From assembly GCA_947366545.1 (NCBI GenBank), contig CANBAL010000007.1, forward strand, positions 1-51,977: 51,977 nucleotides of DNA. The letters run 5' to 3'. This document shows positions 42,638 through 50,578 of the stretch, piece by piece. A program made the position numbers and the translations under genes. Every line of letters begins with the position of its first letter. Position 1 is the stretch's first letter. Below the pieces are notes generated by a model. That model had not been told where the DNA came from and searched no databases. It saw only the letters and a list, made by a program, of their open reading frames with translations. This DNA comes from an uncultured Clostridia bacterium (GTDB lineage Bacteria > Bacillota > Clostridia > Christensenellales > UBA1242).

Positions 42638-44746
42638 CTATTCATGTCTCAGTGATTCCACTGGGTCAAGTTTAGCCGCTTTTGCTGCTGGCAGCAGTCC
42701 TGCAAGTACACTAATCACCATACTGATACCCATAGCGATAAGGAAGTAATACCATTTGAAGGTGAGTGGTGCAAATCCAAGCACGGAGTTCAAAACGAGG
42801 GTAAGTATTCCGCCAACTATAAGCGATAAAATTATTCCCACAATACCGCTTAAAACACCAATCAAAAGACTTTCGGTTGAGAAGATGTTTTTAATATCGC
42901 GCCTTCTTGCACCAATGCTTTTCAGCACACCAATTTCGCGGGTACGCTCAGTCACGCTCATGTAAAGTACAACTAAAATCATGATAGCGGCAACGATAAG
43001 TGATATTCCGGCAATAATTGTCAGTGCGGTGGAGAAGGTTGAAAGCATACCATTAAACATGCTTACCATTTGCTGTTCTACTGAGCCTGAATAGTTGTCT
43101 AGGCTGTCGATATAGTTTGTGATAAACTTCGTTGTTTCTTCCGCATCTGTTTTAATGTAAATGGAGTAAGGATAGAAGTCGATAGGAGTTTCCGCTCCCT
43201 GATTTGCGTAATCAATAAGTGCAGTGAGGTAGTCATAACTTACATAGATAACAGGGAAGTTTTCAAACATATTTGAAACATCAATGATACCAGAAATTGT
43301 AGGGTGGCTGTCAAGTGTATCAGATACTATTGTTTCGGTATTGATATGCATTGAAGGAATATTGATTGCCACTTGCACCTTGCCTACCACATCTTCATAG
43401 TCATTCATACCAAGCAGTTTCATTACCGCTTTTGAAAACATAATTTCATTCATTCCGCTCATCTGCCCAGCAATCATGTTGCTCTCGTCGTAATAAGGAG
43501 GGGTAGTGTAAACATAGAAAATGTTTTGAGGGGAGGAAGTTTGTTCACCATTTGGGTCATACTTGCCTTCTTCATTTACTTTAAAAGTGAATTGTGCCGA
43601 GCCATATGTCATTTTGTTAAAGCCGTATGATACATTGTCTTCTCCCACACGGAAGGTATAGCCATGACTTTCAAGTTCTTGGTTTATGTCAGCAATCAGT
43701 TTGTCTATTTCCTCGGGGTCTTTAAAACCAAGTGGATTTAAAGGGTTAGAGGTGTGTACATTACCACTGCTGTCCTTTTCCGCCCGCTTTGTGATTGAAA
43801 CATAAAGGGGATTAGTATACTGGTCAGCAAGTGAAGATATGTAATCGGTAAGTCCACTTCCAAACGCAAGCATAAGTATAAGGCTGACAAGACTTATTGA
43901 AACACCAAATGCAATAAGAAAGTTCTTCATCTTGCTTGCCCACATGTTGTGGAAAGAAAGTTTTATTGCCGACAGGAAGGAAAGGTGGGATTTTTTCTTG
44001 TTTTTAATTGTTTCGCCCGCCTTGTTATTTTCAAGAAGATTGCCTTCCTTTTTTATGTAGTCTTTGTTTTCTTCGTCACGAATAATTTTGCCGTCACTCA
44101 GTTCTACAATACGGGAGGATATGCTTGCCACTTTTTCAGAGTGCGTCACCATAATCACAAGTTTGCCGTCATCTGCAATTTCTTTAAGAATGTCAAGAAT
44201 TTGTAGGGTGGTTGTGCTGTCAAGTGCACCAGTAGGCTCATCAGCAAGTATAATTTCAGGGTCGTTTATAAGCGCTCTGGCAATAGCAACCCTTTGCTTT
44301 TGCCCGCCGCTAAGTTGAGTAGGCTTTTTCTTAATTTGTTTTTCAAGCCCAAGTCTTTTAAGGATTTCTGTTGCTTTTTTCACCTTTTCACTTTCTTTTA
44401 TATTAGAAAGGGTGAGTGCAATCGTCACATTATCTAGTATAGTGAGATGAGGTATAAGGTTAAAGGACTGAAAAACAAAACCAATTTTCTTTTTACGATA
44501 CTCGTCAAGTTCGCGGTTAGAAAGGTTTTTGATGTTTTCTCCACCAACATTTATTTCACCGCTGTAATCGCTGTCAAGCCCGCCAATCACATTCATAAGT
44601 GTACTTTTACCACTGCCGCTTTCACCCACGATTGAAACAAGCTCACCTTCTTTAAAGGAGAGATTTATGTTGTCGAGTGCCAAAAATTCCGTCTTGTTGC
44701 CAAGATGGTAATATTTTTTCAGATTTTTAATTTCAAGTTTAGCCAT
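42638..44746 (-). CDS. MacB-like ABC exporter: fused ATPase and FtsX permease
   Basis: The 702-aa protein has an N-terminal LolD/MacB-type ATPase (1-~230): Walker A GESGSGKST (41-49), Q-loop FVFQSFNLIPH, signature LSGGQKQR, Walker B IILADEPTGALDS and H-loop VTHS. Then come a linker, TM1 (~275-297), a ~270-residue extracytoplasmic domain and three C-terminal TM helices with the FtsX motif (VTERTREIGVLKSIGARRRDI). Fusion of ATPase and FtsX in one chain is the MacB order. It probably acts in mechanotransmission or export of peptides or drugs. AGGAGG precedes the ATG and a good promoter lies at 44795-44823. No MacA-like partner is adjacent. Confidence 0.92.
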   Translation of the reverse strand: MAKLEIKNLKKYYHLGNKTEFLALDNINLSFKEGELVSIVGESGSGKSTLMNVIGGLDSDYSGEINVGGENIKNLSNRELDEYRKKKIGFVFQSFNLIPHLTILDNVTIALTLSNIKESEKVKKATEILKRLGLEKQIKKKPTQLSGGQKQRVAIARALINDPEIILADEPTGALDSTTTLQILDILKEIADDGKLVIMVTHSEKVASISSRIVELSDGKIIRDEENKDYIKKEGNLLENNKAGETIKNKKKSHLSFLSAIKLSFHNMWASKMKNFLIAFGVSISLVSLILMLAFGSGLTDYISSLADQYTNPLYVSITKRAEKDSSGNVHTSNPLNPLGFKDPEEIDKLIADINQELESHGYTFRVGEDNVSYGFNKMTYGSAQFTFKVNEEGKYDPNGEQTSSPQNIFYVYTTPPYYDESNMIAGQMSGMNEIMFSKAVMKLLGMNDYEDVVGKVQVAINIPSMHINTETIVSDTLDSHPTISGIIDVSNMFENFPVIYVSYDYLTALIDYANQGAETPIDFYPYSIYIKTDAEETTKFITNYIDSLDNYSGSVEQQMVSMFNGMLSTFSTALTIIAGISLIVAAIMILVVLYMSVTERTREIGVLKSIGARRRDIKNIFSTESLLIGVLSGIVGIILSLIVGGILTLVLNSVLGFAPLTFKWYYFLIAMGISMVISVLAGLLPAAKAAKLDPVESLRHE

Positions 44747-44794
44747 ATTTGCCTCCTAAAAAGAGTAAAAAGGGTCTTTTTACAAGATAAGAAT

Positions 44795-44823
44795 AGTATA
44801 ATATAATGACGAAAAATAGTCAA
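44795..44823 (-). promoter_or_regulatory. Promoter of the MacB-like gene
   Basis: On the minus strand, TTGACT (44823-44818), 17 bp and TATACT (44800-44795). Confidence 0.75.
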
Positions 44824-44880
44824 TATTTTTTAATTTATAAAAGTATATAGTAGAAATTTTATAAATTTGTGAATAAATAT

Positions 44881-44909
44881 TTGCAAGCGAGGGCTTTTTA
44901 TGTTATAGT
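44881..44909 (+). promoter_or_regulatory. Promoter of the solenoid/exporter genes
   Basis: TTGCAA (44881-44886), 17 bp and TATAGT (44904-44909), about 30 nt before the GAGGGGAG ribosome site. Confidence 0.65.
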
Positions 44910-44943
44910 AAGATATATCGCCGAAAGGAAAAGAGGGGAGAAT

Positions 44944-45873
44944 ATGAAATTATTTAAGAAAAAAGAGAAAGTAATCGATCCAATCATCCATGATGAGGAG
45001 GCAAACTTCAGTCTGTCAAGTGGTGTGCATATATTAAATAAATGTACCAATGTATCGCTTGGCGGAAATGTTATTGTGCTTGAAAGTTTTAATTGCTCTT
45101 TCAAGGAGATTAATGGTAAAGCCAAAATTCAAATGATGGAAGACGCAACTATTGAAACCGTATCAGGTAAAGCAAAGATAGGGCTTTTCAAAAGTGGCAC
45201 AATCACTGAAGTTACTGGCAAAGCGTCAATTACAACAATCAATTCATGTAAGATTGATTATGTACGCGGCAAAGCCAGCATAGGCACTATGAATGGTGGA
45301 TTTATTCGTTTTGTTGATGATAAGGCTGAACTTGCGACTATGACACAGGGGCAGGTTATGTTTGTTCGTGGAAAGGCAAGAATTGTGACAATGATTACAG
45401 GTGCAATCATAGGCATTATGAATAATGCACAACTTGTTTCCATGCTTGACGGGAATATAACCTATCTTCTCAATGATAGTAGGGTTGGCACAATGAATAA
45501 TGGTCATATCTCACTTTTTGCAGATAGCAGTGAGGTGTCCACCTTCAATAAAGGCACTATTGATGAAATGATAGGCAAGGCAATAATCTCTGCAAATATG
45601 GACGGACAGATTGGCTATCAAGACAAACGAACTATAATTCTTTACTCACCAAAGGAAAGTGAGAAGAGGATGAGTGAATTCCAAAAGGAAAAGTTGGCAT
45701 CTCAAAAGGAACCAGTAGAAGAAATAGAGAGCAAAAAGACGGTGAAGAAGGAGGTCGAGGTTACTACTGAAGTTACCGAGACTACCGTAACCCAAAAGCC
45801 AAAAAGAAAACCACGCAGCAAACAGATGAAGATGGAGGAACTTTCACTCGAAGCAAATAAAAAAACAGAATAG
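44944..45873 (+). CDS. Cytosolic beta-solenoid protein with perfect 17-residue repeats
   Basis: The 309-aa protein lacks a signal peptide or TM helix. After a basic start (MKLFKKKEK), residues ~57-226 are ten consecutive 17-residue units without a single insertion or deletion. Examples are NGKAKIQMMEDATIETV, SGKAKIGLFKSGTITEV and RGKASIGTMNGGFIRFV; an eleventh, weaker unit precedes them. The pattern xGKAxIxxMxxGxIxxV fits a beta-helix coil, as in bactofilin-like scaffolds, though those have other repeat sequences. The last ~80 residues are a charged, probably disordered Lys/Glu/Thr-rich tail. ATG 44944 follows GAGGGGAG. It is co-transcribed with an ArsP_2 exporter. The family is not recognised. 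Confidence 0.85.
   Translation: MKLFKKKEKVIDPIIHDEEANFSLSSGVHILNKCTNVSLGGNVIVLESFNCSFKEINGKAKIQMMEDATIETVSGKAKIGLFKSGTITEVTGKASITTINSCKIDYVRGKASIGTMNGGFIRFVDDKAELATMTQGQVMFVRGKARIVTMITGAIIGIMNNAQLVSMLDGNITYLLNDSRVGTMNNGHISLFADSSEVSTFNKGTIDEMIGKAIISANMDGQIGYQDKRTIILYSPKESEKRMSEFQKEKLASQKEPVEEIESKKTVKKEVEVTTEVTETTVTQKPKRKPRSKQMKMEELSLEANKKTE
45112..45621 (+). repeat. Ten in-phase 51-bp coding repeats (17 aa each)
   Basis: The units are conserved at protein level (GKA, I/V, T/M, G, I, V positions) but diverged in DNA, so they are old repeats held by structure rather than recent duplications. No unit is gapped. Confidence 0.85.
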
Positions 45874-45880
45874 AGGTTAA

Positions 45881-46768
45881 ATGGAAATCTTTTTAGATGC
45901 GCTCAAGGATGCCGCAATAGATACCGCACTGACCCTACCGATTTTATACCTTGCGTATCTGCTTGTAGGTTATTTCTCGCATAATAACAATGAAAAATAT
46001 TCTAAGATTTTGCACCACACAAAAAAGGCTGGCCCTTTAGTTGGTGCTTTTTTAGGTTGTGTGCCACAGTGCGGTTTTTCCTCTGTTATGAGTAATTTGT
46101 ATAATGATAAGGTTGTCACTTTAGGCACTCTTATGGCAGTGTTTATTGCCACCAGTGATGAGGCAATTCCGCTTATGGTTTCAAAGCCAGAGTTTATTCC
46201 AAAACTCCTTATTTTGCTTGGCTTTAAGGTTCTGCTTGCTGTGATAATAGGGTATAGCATTGACTTGGTTGTACATTTAATCACAATTCGCAGACCCCAA
46301 ACTTTAAATGACTACGAGGAGCCTCATCATCACGAGCATGGACATTGCTGTGCCAAAAATATATTTTTGGATGCACTCAAACATACTGTGATAATCGCCT
46401 TGTATGTTTTTATTGCTACACTTGTGATAAATCTAATCTTTGGCTATGCTGGCACCGATTTCTTCAGGACAATTCTCACTGATAATGTTTATATACAAAT
46501 TCTTATCGCTTCTCTTATCGGGCTTATTCCAAATTGCAGCGCCTCTGTATTTTTGGTTGAATTATATATGTCTGGCATAATTGCTGGCACACCTGTGCTT
46601 AGTTTTGCTGCTCTTTGCGCTGGATTATGTGCAGGTGCAGGGGTAGGACTTATTGTGCTTTACACAACGGGTAAGAAAAATGTCCTTCGCAATCTTGGAA
46701 TTACAGGGTTATTATATATATTTGCTGTATGCTGCGGCTTGATAGTAAGTTTATTTAATATTGTGTAA
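45881..46768 (+). CDS. ArsP_2-type putative heavy-metal/manganese exporter
   Basis: The 295-aa polytopic protein (about ten hydrophobic segments) has two related halves: GAFLGCVPQCGFSSVMSNLY and LIGLIPNCSASVFLVELY. Each carries the P-(Q/N)-C-(G/S) motif of the ArsP_2 (putative 10TM heavy-metal exporter) family. A His-rich loop between the halves (EEPHHHEHGHCC) could bind metal. It would export metal ions such as Mn(II). AGAGGTTAA precedes ATG 45881, 7 nt after the solenoid gene. The substrate is inferred. Confidence 0.8.
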   Translation: MEIFLDALKDAAIDTALTLPILYLAYLLVGYFSHNNNEKYSKILHHTKKAGPLVGAFLGCVPQCGFSSVMSNLYNDKVVTLGTLMAVFIATSDEAIPLMVSKPEFIPKLLILLGFKVLLAVIIGYSIDLVVHLITIRRPQTLNDYEEPHHHEHGHCCAKNIFLDALKHTVIIALYVFIATLVINLIFGYAGTDFFRTILTDNVYIQILIASLIGLIPNCSASVFLVELYMSGIIAGTPVLSFAALCAGLCAGAGVGLIVLYTTGKKNVLRNLGITGLLYIFAVCCGLIVSLFNIV

Positions 46769-46773
46769 AAAGA

Positions 46774-46802
46774 TTGACTATTGTACAAAATAATGATAAA
46801 AT
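46774..46802 (+). promoter_or_regulatory. Promoter of the Rho-like gene
   Basis: TTGACT (46774-46779), 17 bp and TAAAAT (46797-46802). The ~50-nt leader ends with AGGGGTG before ATG 46857. Confidence 0.7.
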
Positions 46803-46856
46803 AAAGAAAAACTAAACAAAATAGAAAAAAATGTTGAAAAACGATAGGGGTGAAAA

Positions 46857-48032
46857 ATGGATATAAGTTTACTTGCTACAAGGCAGATGGATAGAGACCA
46901 GCATAAACAGATGCTTGTGGAAAATCTTGGAATATTTGAACTTAGAGCCTTAGGCCGAGAGGTCGGCGTACCTTCTCCAACCACAAAGAAACGAAATGAA
47001 TTAATAGAACTTATACTTGATAGAATATATAACAATAATTCCACCTATGTTAGACAATCTAAGAAGGGAAGACCATATAAAAAACTTTCCAACCTTGATG
47101 ATATCATGGCAAAGATGACAGGCGGAGATGATACTGATAATATTATCACCCAAAGAAAACCACTTCGCTATGAAGATATCGTATCATTTTCACAAGATGT
47201 ACCCGTGTATACTGAGGTTGATAATGAAACCGAGGAGTTTAAAGGCGTAATCAGGAAAAATGATGTTGTTGCATACTTTCTTGATATTAAGACTGGCAGA
47301 AAGGTGTTCATTCCACAGAAAGAGAGTGTAATACATGGTTTGCAGACTGGCGATTTAGTTGAATGTGAGGCAGAAAAAGTCAATGCCAACAACGATTTTA
47401 TGCTTTCAGAATTATATAAAATCAATGGCGTAGACGCTTCAAAATATATTCCTAGATTTGAGGTTAAAGATATGGCTATAATCTCAAAAGATAGATTAAA
47501 GTTTGGCGAGCATCAACTTTATTGTGGCCGACGCAACTTGTTAAAATATGACACTAATCTCTTTGAAGATGATAGATTTACTGAGTTTGCTGCTTTTTGT
47601 AAAGAAAACGGTTATAAACTCATCACACTTGGTCTAAACACCTGCTTTGAAGACCAGATTATGTATTCATCAATAGATAATATGGTAAATATGACCACCG
47701 TGTATGGCACAGGCTATGATGTCGGCTTTGGAAAGGTGGTGGATACCATTTCGCTTGCCGAAAGACTTTTCACACAAGGAGAGAAGGTTGTACTTTTTGT
47801 CAGTGATATAGTTGGCCTATTAAACAGTCTTGATAAATGTTTTGTTGAGAATGTACTTCAAAGTGGCCATAAAGACCAAGGCGTAGTAATTGTTCAAAAA
47901 TTAGTTTGCCTTGGCAAAGCCCTTCAAAATGGTTCTAGCATTACAATAGTTATGACCTATGGCGAAAACAGTACAAATGACCTTTTCTTTAAAAACGAAC
48001 TTGAAAAAATATCTTCTAAATTTGAAAATTAA
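46857..48032 (+). CDS. Rho-like protein lacking the P-loop
   Basis: The 391-aa protein keeps the domain order of transcription terminator Rho. The N-terminal Rho-N/SAP-like helix bundle is at 24-53 (LGIFELRALGREVGVPSPTT, KKRNELIELIL). A Rho-type OB fold occupies about 105-190 (..FKGVIRKNDVVAYFL..FIPQKES..GDLVECEAEK). The region corresponding to the ATPase ends with VVDTISLAERLFTQGEKVVLFVSDIVGLLN, which lines up with Rho's LAxxRAKRLVExGKDVVILLDSITRLAR. The P-loop GxxGxGKT expected near residues 222-235 is absent (YCGRRNLLKYDTN). It may be an RNA-binding antagonist or cofactor rather than a helicase. It is monocistronic with a strong double terminator. Confidence 0.7.
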   Translation: MDISLLATRQMDRDQHKQMLVENLGIFELRALGREVGVPSPTTKKRNELIELILDRIYNNNSTYVRQSKKGRPYKKLSNLDDIMAKMTGGDDTDNIITQRKPLRYEDIVSFSQDVPVYTEVDNETEEFKGVIRKNDVVAYFLDIKTGRKVFIPQKESVIHGLQTGDLVECEAEKVNANNDFMLSELYKINGVDASKYIPRFEVKDMAIISKDRLKFGEHQLYCGRRNLLKYDTNLFEDDRFTEFAAFCKENGYKLITLGLNTCFEDQIMYSSIDNMVNMTTVYGTGYDVGFGKVVDTISLAERLFTQGEKVVLFVSDIVGLLNSLDKCFVENVLQSGHKDQGVVIVQKLVCLGKALQNGSSITIVMTYGENSTNDLFFKNELEKISSKFEN

Positions 48033-48069
48033 TGTATAAATAGTGTAAACTTGTAAATAATAAAAGAGT

Positions 48070-48120
48070 AAAGCCAAAGGGCTTTTACAAAAAACAAACC
48101 GTAAAAGCGGTTTGTTTTTT
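48070..48120 (+). terminator. Double hairpin terminator after the Rho-like gene
   Basis: A first hairpin pairs AAAGCC with GGCTTT (about 48070-48085). A second has AACAAACCG (48093-48101) / CGGTTTGTT (48108-48116) and ends in a T-run. Confidence 0.8.
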
Positions 48121-48220
48121 TGTTTTAAAAATAAAAACTCCTAAGGCATGAAATTATTAGGAAAAATAAAAATTCATGTGTTATACTAAATCATAAGAAG
48201 TTTAGTTATAGGATTTTAGT

Positions 48221-50578
48221 ATGATATTTAAGAAATTTTTTAATAAGGATATAGACAAAGTAGAAGTCTATTCCAAAGAATTTAATTTGTCTGCGCGGGT
48301 TATGGAACTGATATGTTCGCGCGGTTTGTCGACAAGGGAAGAAATTAGAGAGTTTTTAAATCCAAAGAAGATGAACGACCCTTTTTTACTGCGAGGTATG
48401 AAGGCTCTTGTTGAGAGAGTAACCTTGGCGAAAGAACTTGGGGATAGGGTGCTTATTTTTGGTGATTATGATGTGGATGGAATAAGTGCGACTGCCATAA
48501 TGATTAAAGCACTTGAAATTTTTGGCATTAAGGCAAATTATTATCTTCCAAATCGTTTTGTAGACGGCTATGGGCTTACGAATGCTGTTATTGATAAACT
48601 TGCAGATAAATACAATCCCAATCTTATAATCACAGTGGATTGCGGTATTTCATGTGCACAAGAGGTTGAGTATGCCAAAACTAAGGGAATAGATATAATC
48701 GTAACAGACCACCATGATATACCAGATGAGATTCCCGATACAATAGTTGTGAATGCGAAAATGGAAGGACAAGAGTATCCCGACCGCGAAATTTGCGGTA
48801 CAGGTGTGGCATATAAGGTGGCAGAGGCTCTTCTTGGAAGGGTAGAGGCCGAACAGTTTTTGCCAATAGCGGCGATAGCAACGATTGCAGATATCGTGCC
48901 ATTGCTTGGTGAAAATCGTACAATCGTGACCCGCGGTCTTAAACTCATGGATAAATTTCTTCCTCTTGGTTTAAGGATGCTTTTCAAGGAATACGAATTA
49001 AGCGTAATAAAGCCAAATTCCACAGAAATTTCCTTTAAAATCGCCCCAAAACTCAATGCTTCCGGTCGTATGGGGGATGCTGCCGACAGTCTTAGACTGT
49101 ATTTTGAGACTGATATAGTCAAGATTAAGAAATATATTGAAAAAATCAAGCAGCATAACACAAAAAGACAGGAGATATGCAATAAAATATATGCTGATTG
49201 TGAAAAAGCACTTGCAAAACAAGATATGCGTATGCAAAGGGTAATTGTCCTTGCTTCCAAATCATGGGATAAAGGTGTGCTTGGCATCGTATGTTCTAGA
49301 CTGGTTGATAAATATCATAAACCAGTATTCTTGCTTGCTCAAGACGGAGATATGCTTTCAGGTTCAGGCAGGAGTATTGATGATATAAATATTCACGAAC
49401 TTTTGTCTTCCACTAAGGATATTTTGGATACCTTTGGCGGTCATAGTATGGCGGCAGGACTAACATTGAAAAGGGCACATTATGAGCAGTTTGTACAGCG
49501 TATCAACGCCTTTGCTCTCCAAAATGTAAATGATGAAGTTTTCATACCAATTGAGTATTACGATCAGGAAATCACCACTGCCGAACTCACACCAGAGTTT
49601 GTGAAAGAATTGTCGGTTTTAGAGCCTTTTGGTTGTGAAAATCCAAATCCAAAATTCAAGTTGACAGTCACAGATATGGATGTCCAGCCAATGAAACGCT
49701 ATCCACAACACGCCACTATCAAACTTGATGATTTTGAAATGGTATATTTTAATTACACCGACAGTATTTTAAAGATGAACTTTGCACGGCAAAAGAGTTT
49801 TATTTTTGAGTTTAAGCCAAAGTCAGTCAAAGGCACGGTATCCAAATTTGATGGCGGAAGTTTTATAGCAGAGGATGCATATAAAAAGCTAAATCCTATT
49901 GAATTTGGGCAACTTAGTTATGAAAAAGAAAGTAATGCAAAATTTAATTTGTATCCAAAATCCGAACTTTTAAATTTCGTTAGTGCCACCTCTACTTCGG
50001 TATTTGGCACAGCGTTTGTCACATATTCTTGCCATGATTATGTTGAGTTTTCAAAGAATTATAACACCAAAAATATCTATCATTTCGGCATCTATGACGC
50101 AAGCGAAATAGGTTATAACAGCCTTCTTCTTTCTCCAAAGGGGCTGGACTGGGCAAAGAATTATTCTAAGATTGTCTTTCTCTCTCCGCTGCTCGATTCT
50201 GCCTTTGTTTCCGCGCTCAATAGGACAACCAATGCTGAAATTTACCTGCCTATTGAAAAGGATACAAATTACAAAAAATTTGCGGGACTTGATTTAAGTC
50301 GGGAAACCTTTGGTCGCATTTTCAACGCTCTGCGTGCTAAGGCAGGAAAACCTGTCTATAATATCTTTGATTTGTATGATAAAACAGCGGTGGCAGGGGT
50401 AAGTTTTGCGTCATTTTATGTGGCAGTAAAAACCTTTGCCGAACTTGAAATTATAAATATTGTGGAAGGCGAAGGCATTACGGTCTATGTCAATAAAACT
50501 GCCAAGAGGGAACTTACAGATTCAAAATTATATAATAAGTTGATGCTGCTTAAAAGTGCATTAAAGGAGGAAAGATGA
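48221..50578 (+). CDS. recJ: Single-stranded-DNA-specific exonuclease RecJ
   Basis: The 785-aa DHH-family nuclease has DYDVDG (82-87), VDCGIS, the DHH motif VTDHHDIPDE (162-171), and GTGVAYKVAEAL. The DHHA1 motif follows as SGRSIDDINIHELL..FGGHSMAAGL. It carries the extra ~200-residue C-terminal domain seen in Bacillota RecJ (E. coli RecJ is ~577 aa). It degrades ssDNA 5'-3' in recombination and mismatch repair. An extended -10 (TGTTATACT, 48179-48187) and AGGA upstream fit the start. Its stop overlaps the next gene's ATG by 4 nt. Confidence 0.96.
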   Translation: MIFKKFFNKDIDKVEVYSKEFNLSARVMELICSRGLSTREEIREFLNPKKMNDPFLLRGMKALVERVTLAKELGDRVLIFGDYDVDGISATAIMIKALEIFGIKANYYLPNRFVDGYGLTNAVIDKLADKYNPNLIITVDCGISCAQEVEYAKTKGIDIIVTDHHDIPDEIPDTIVVNAKMEGQEYPDREICGTGVAYKVAEALLGRVEAEQFLPIAAIATIADIVPLLGENRTIVTRGLKLMDKFLPLGLRMLFKEYELSVIKPNSTEISFKIAPKLNASGRMGDAADSLRLYFETDIVKIKKYIEKIKQHNTKRQEICNKIYADCEKALAKQDMRMQRVIVLASKSWDKGVLGIVCSRLVDKYHKPVFLLAQDGDMLSGSGRSIDDINIHELLSSTKDILDTFGGHSMAAGLTLKRAHYEQFVQRINAFALQNVNDEVFIPIEYYDQEITTAELTPEFVKELSVLEPFGCENPNPKFKLTVTDMDVQPMKRYPQHATIKLDDFEMVYFNYTDSILKMNFARQKSFIFEFKPKSVKGTVSKFDGGSFIAEDAYKKLNPIEFGQLSYEKESNAKFNLYPKSELLNFVSATSTSVFGTAFVTYSCHDYVEFSKNYNTKNIYHFGIYDASEIGYNSLLLSPKGLDWAKNYSKIVFLSPLLDSAFVSALNRTTNAEIYLPIEKDTNYKKFAGLDLSRETFGRIFNALRAKAGKPVYNIFDLYDKTAVAGVSFASFYVAVKTFAELEIINIVEGEGITVYVNKTAKRELTDSKLYNKLMLLKSALKEER

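Noticed and set aside
45112-45621. CRISPR array
   Set aside because: The periodic 51-bp units are coding repeats, diverged in DNA and without alternating unique spacers. No array or cas gene was seen anywhere in the window.
48568-49287. 239-codon minus-strand frame inside recJ
   Set aside because: It is Ser/Leu/Ile-rich antisense of a conserved DHH nuclease domain with no ribosome site, so a shadow.
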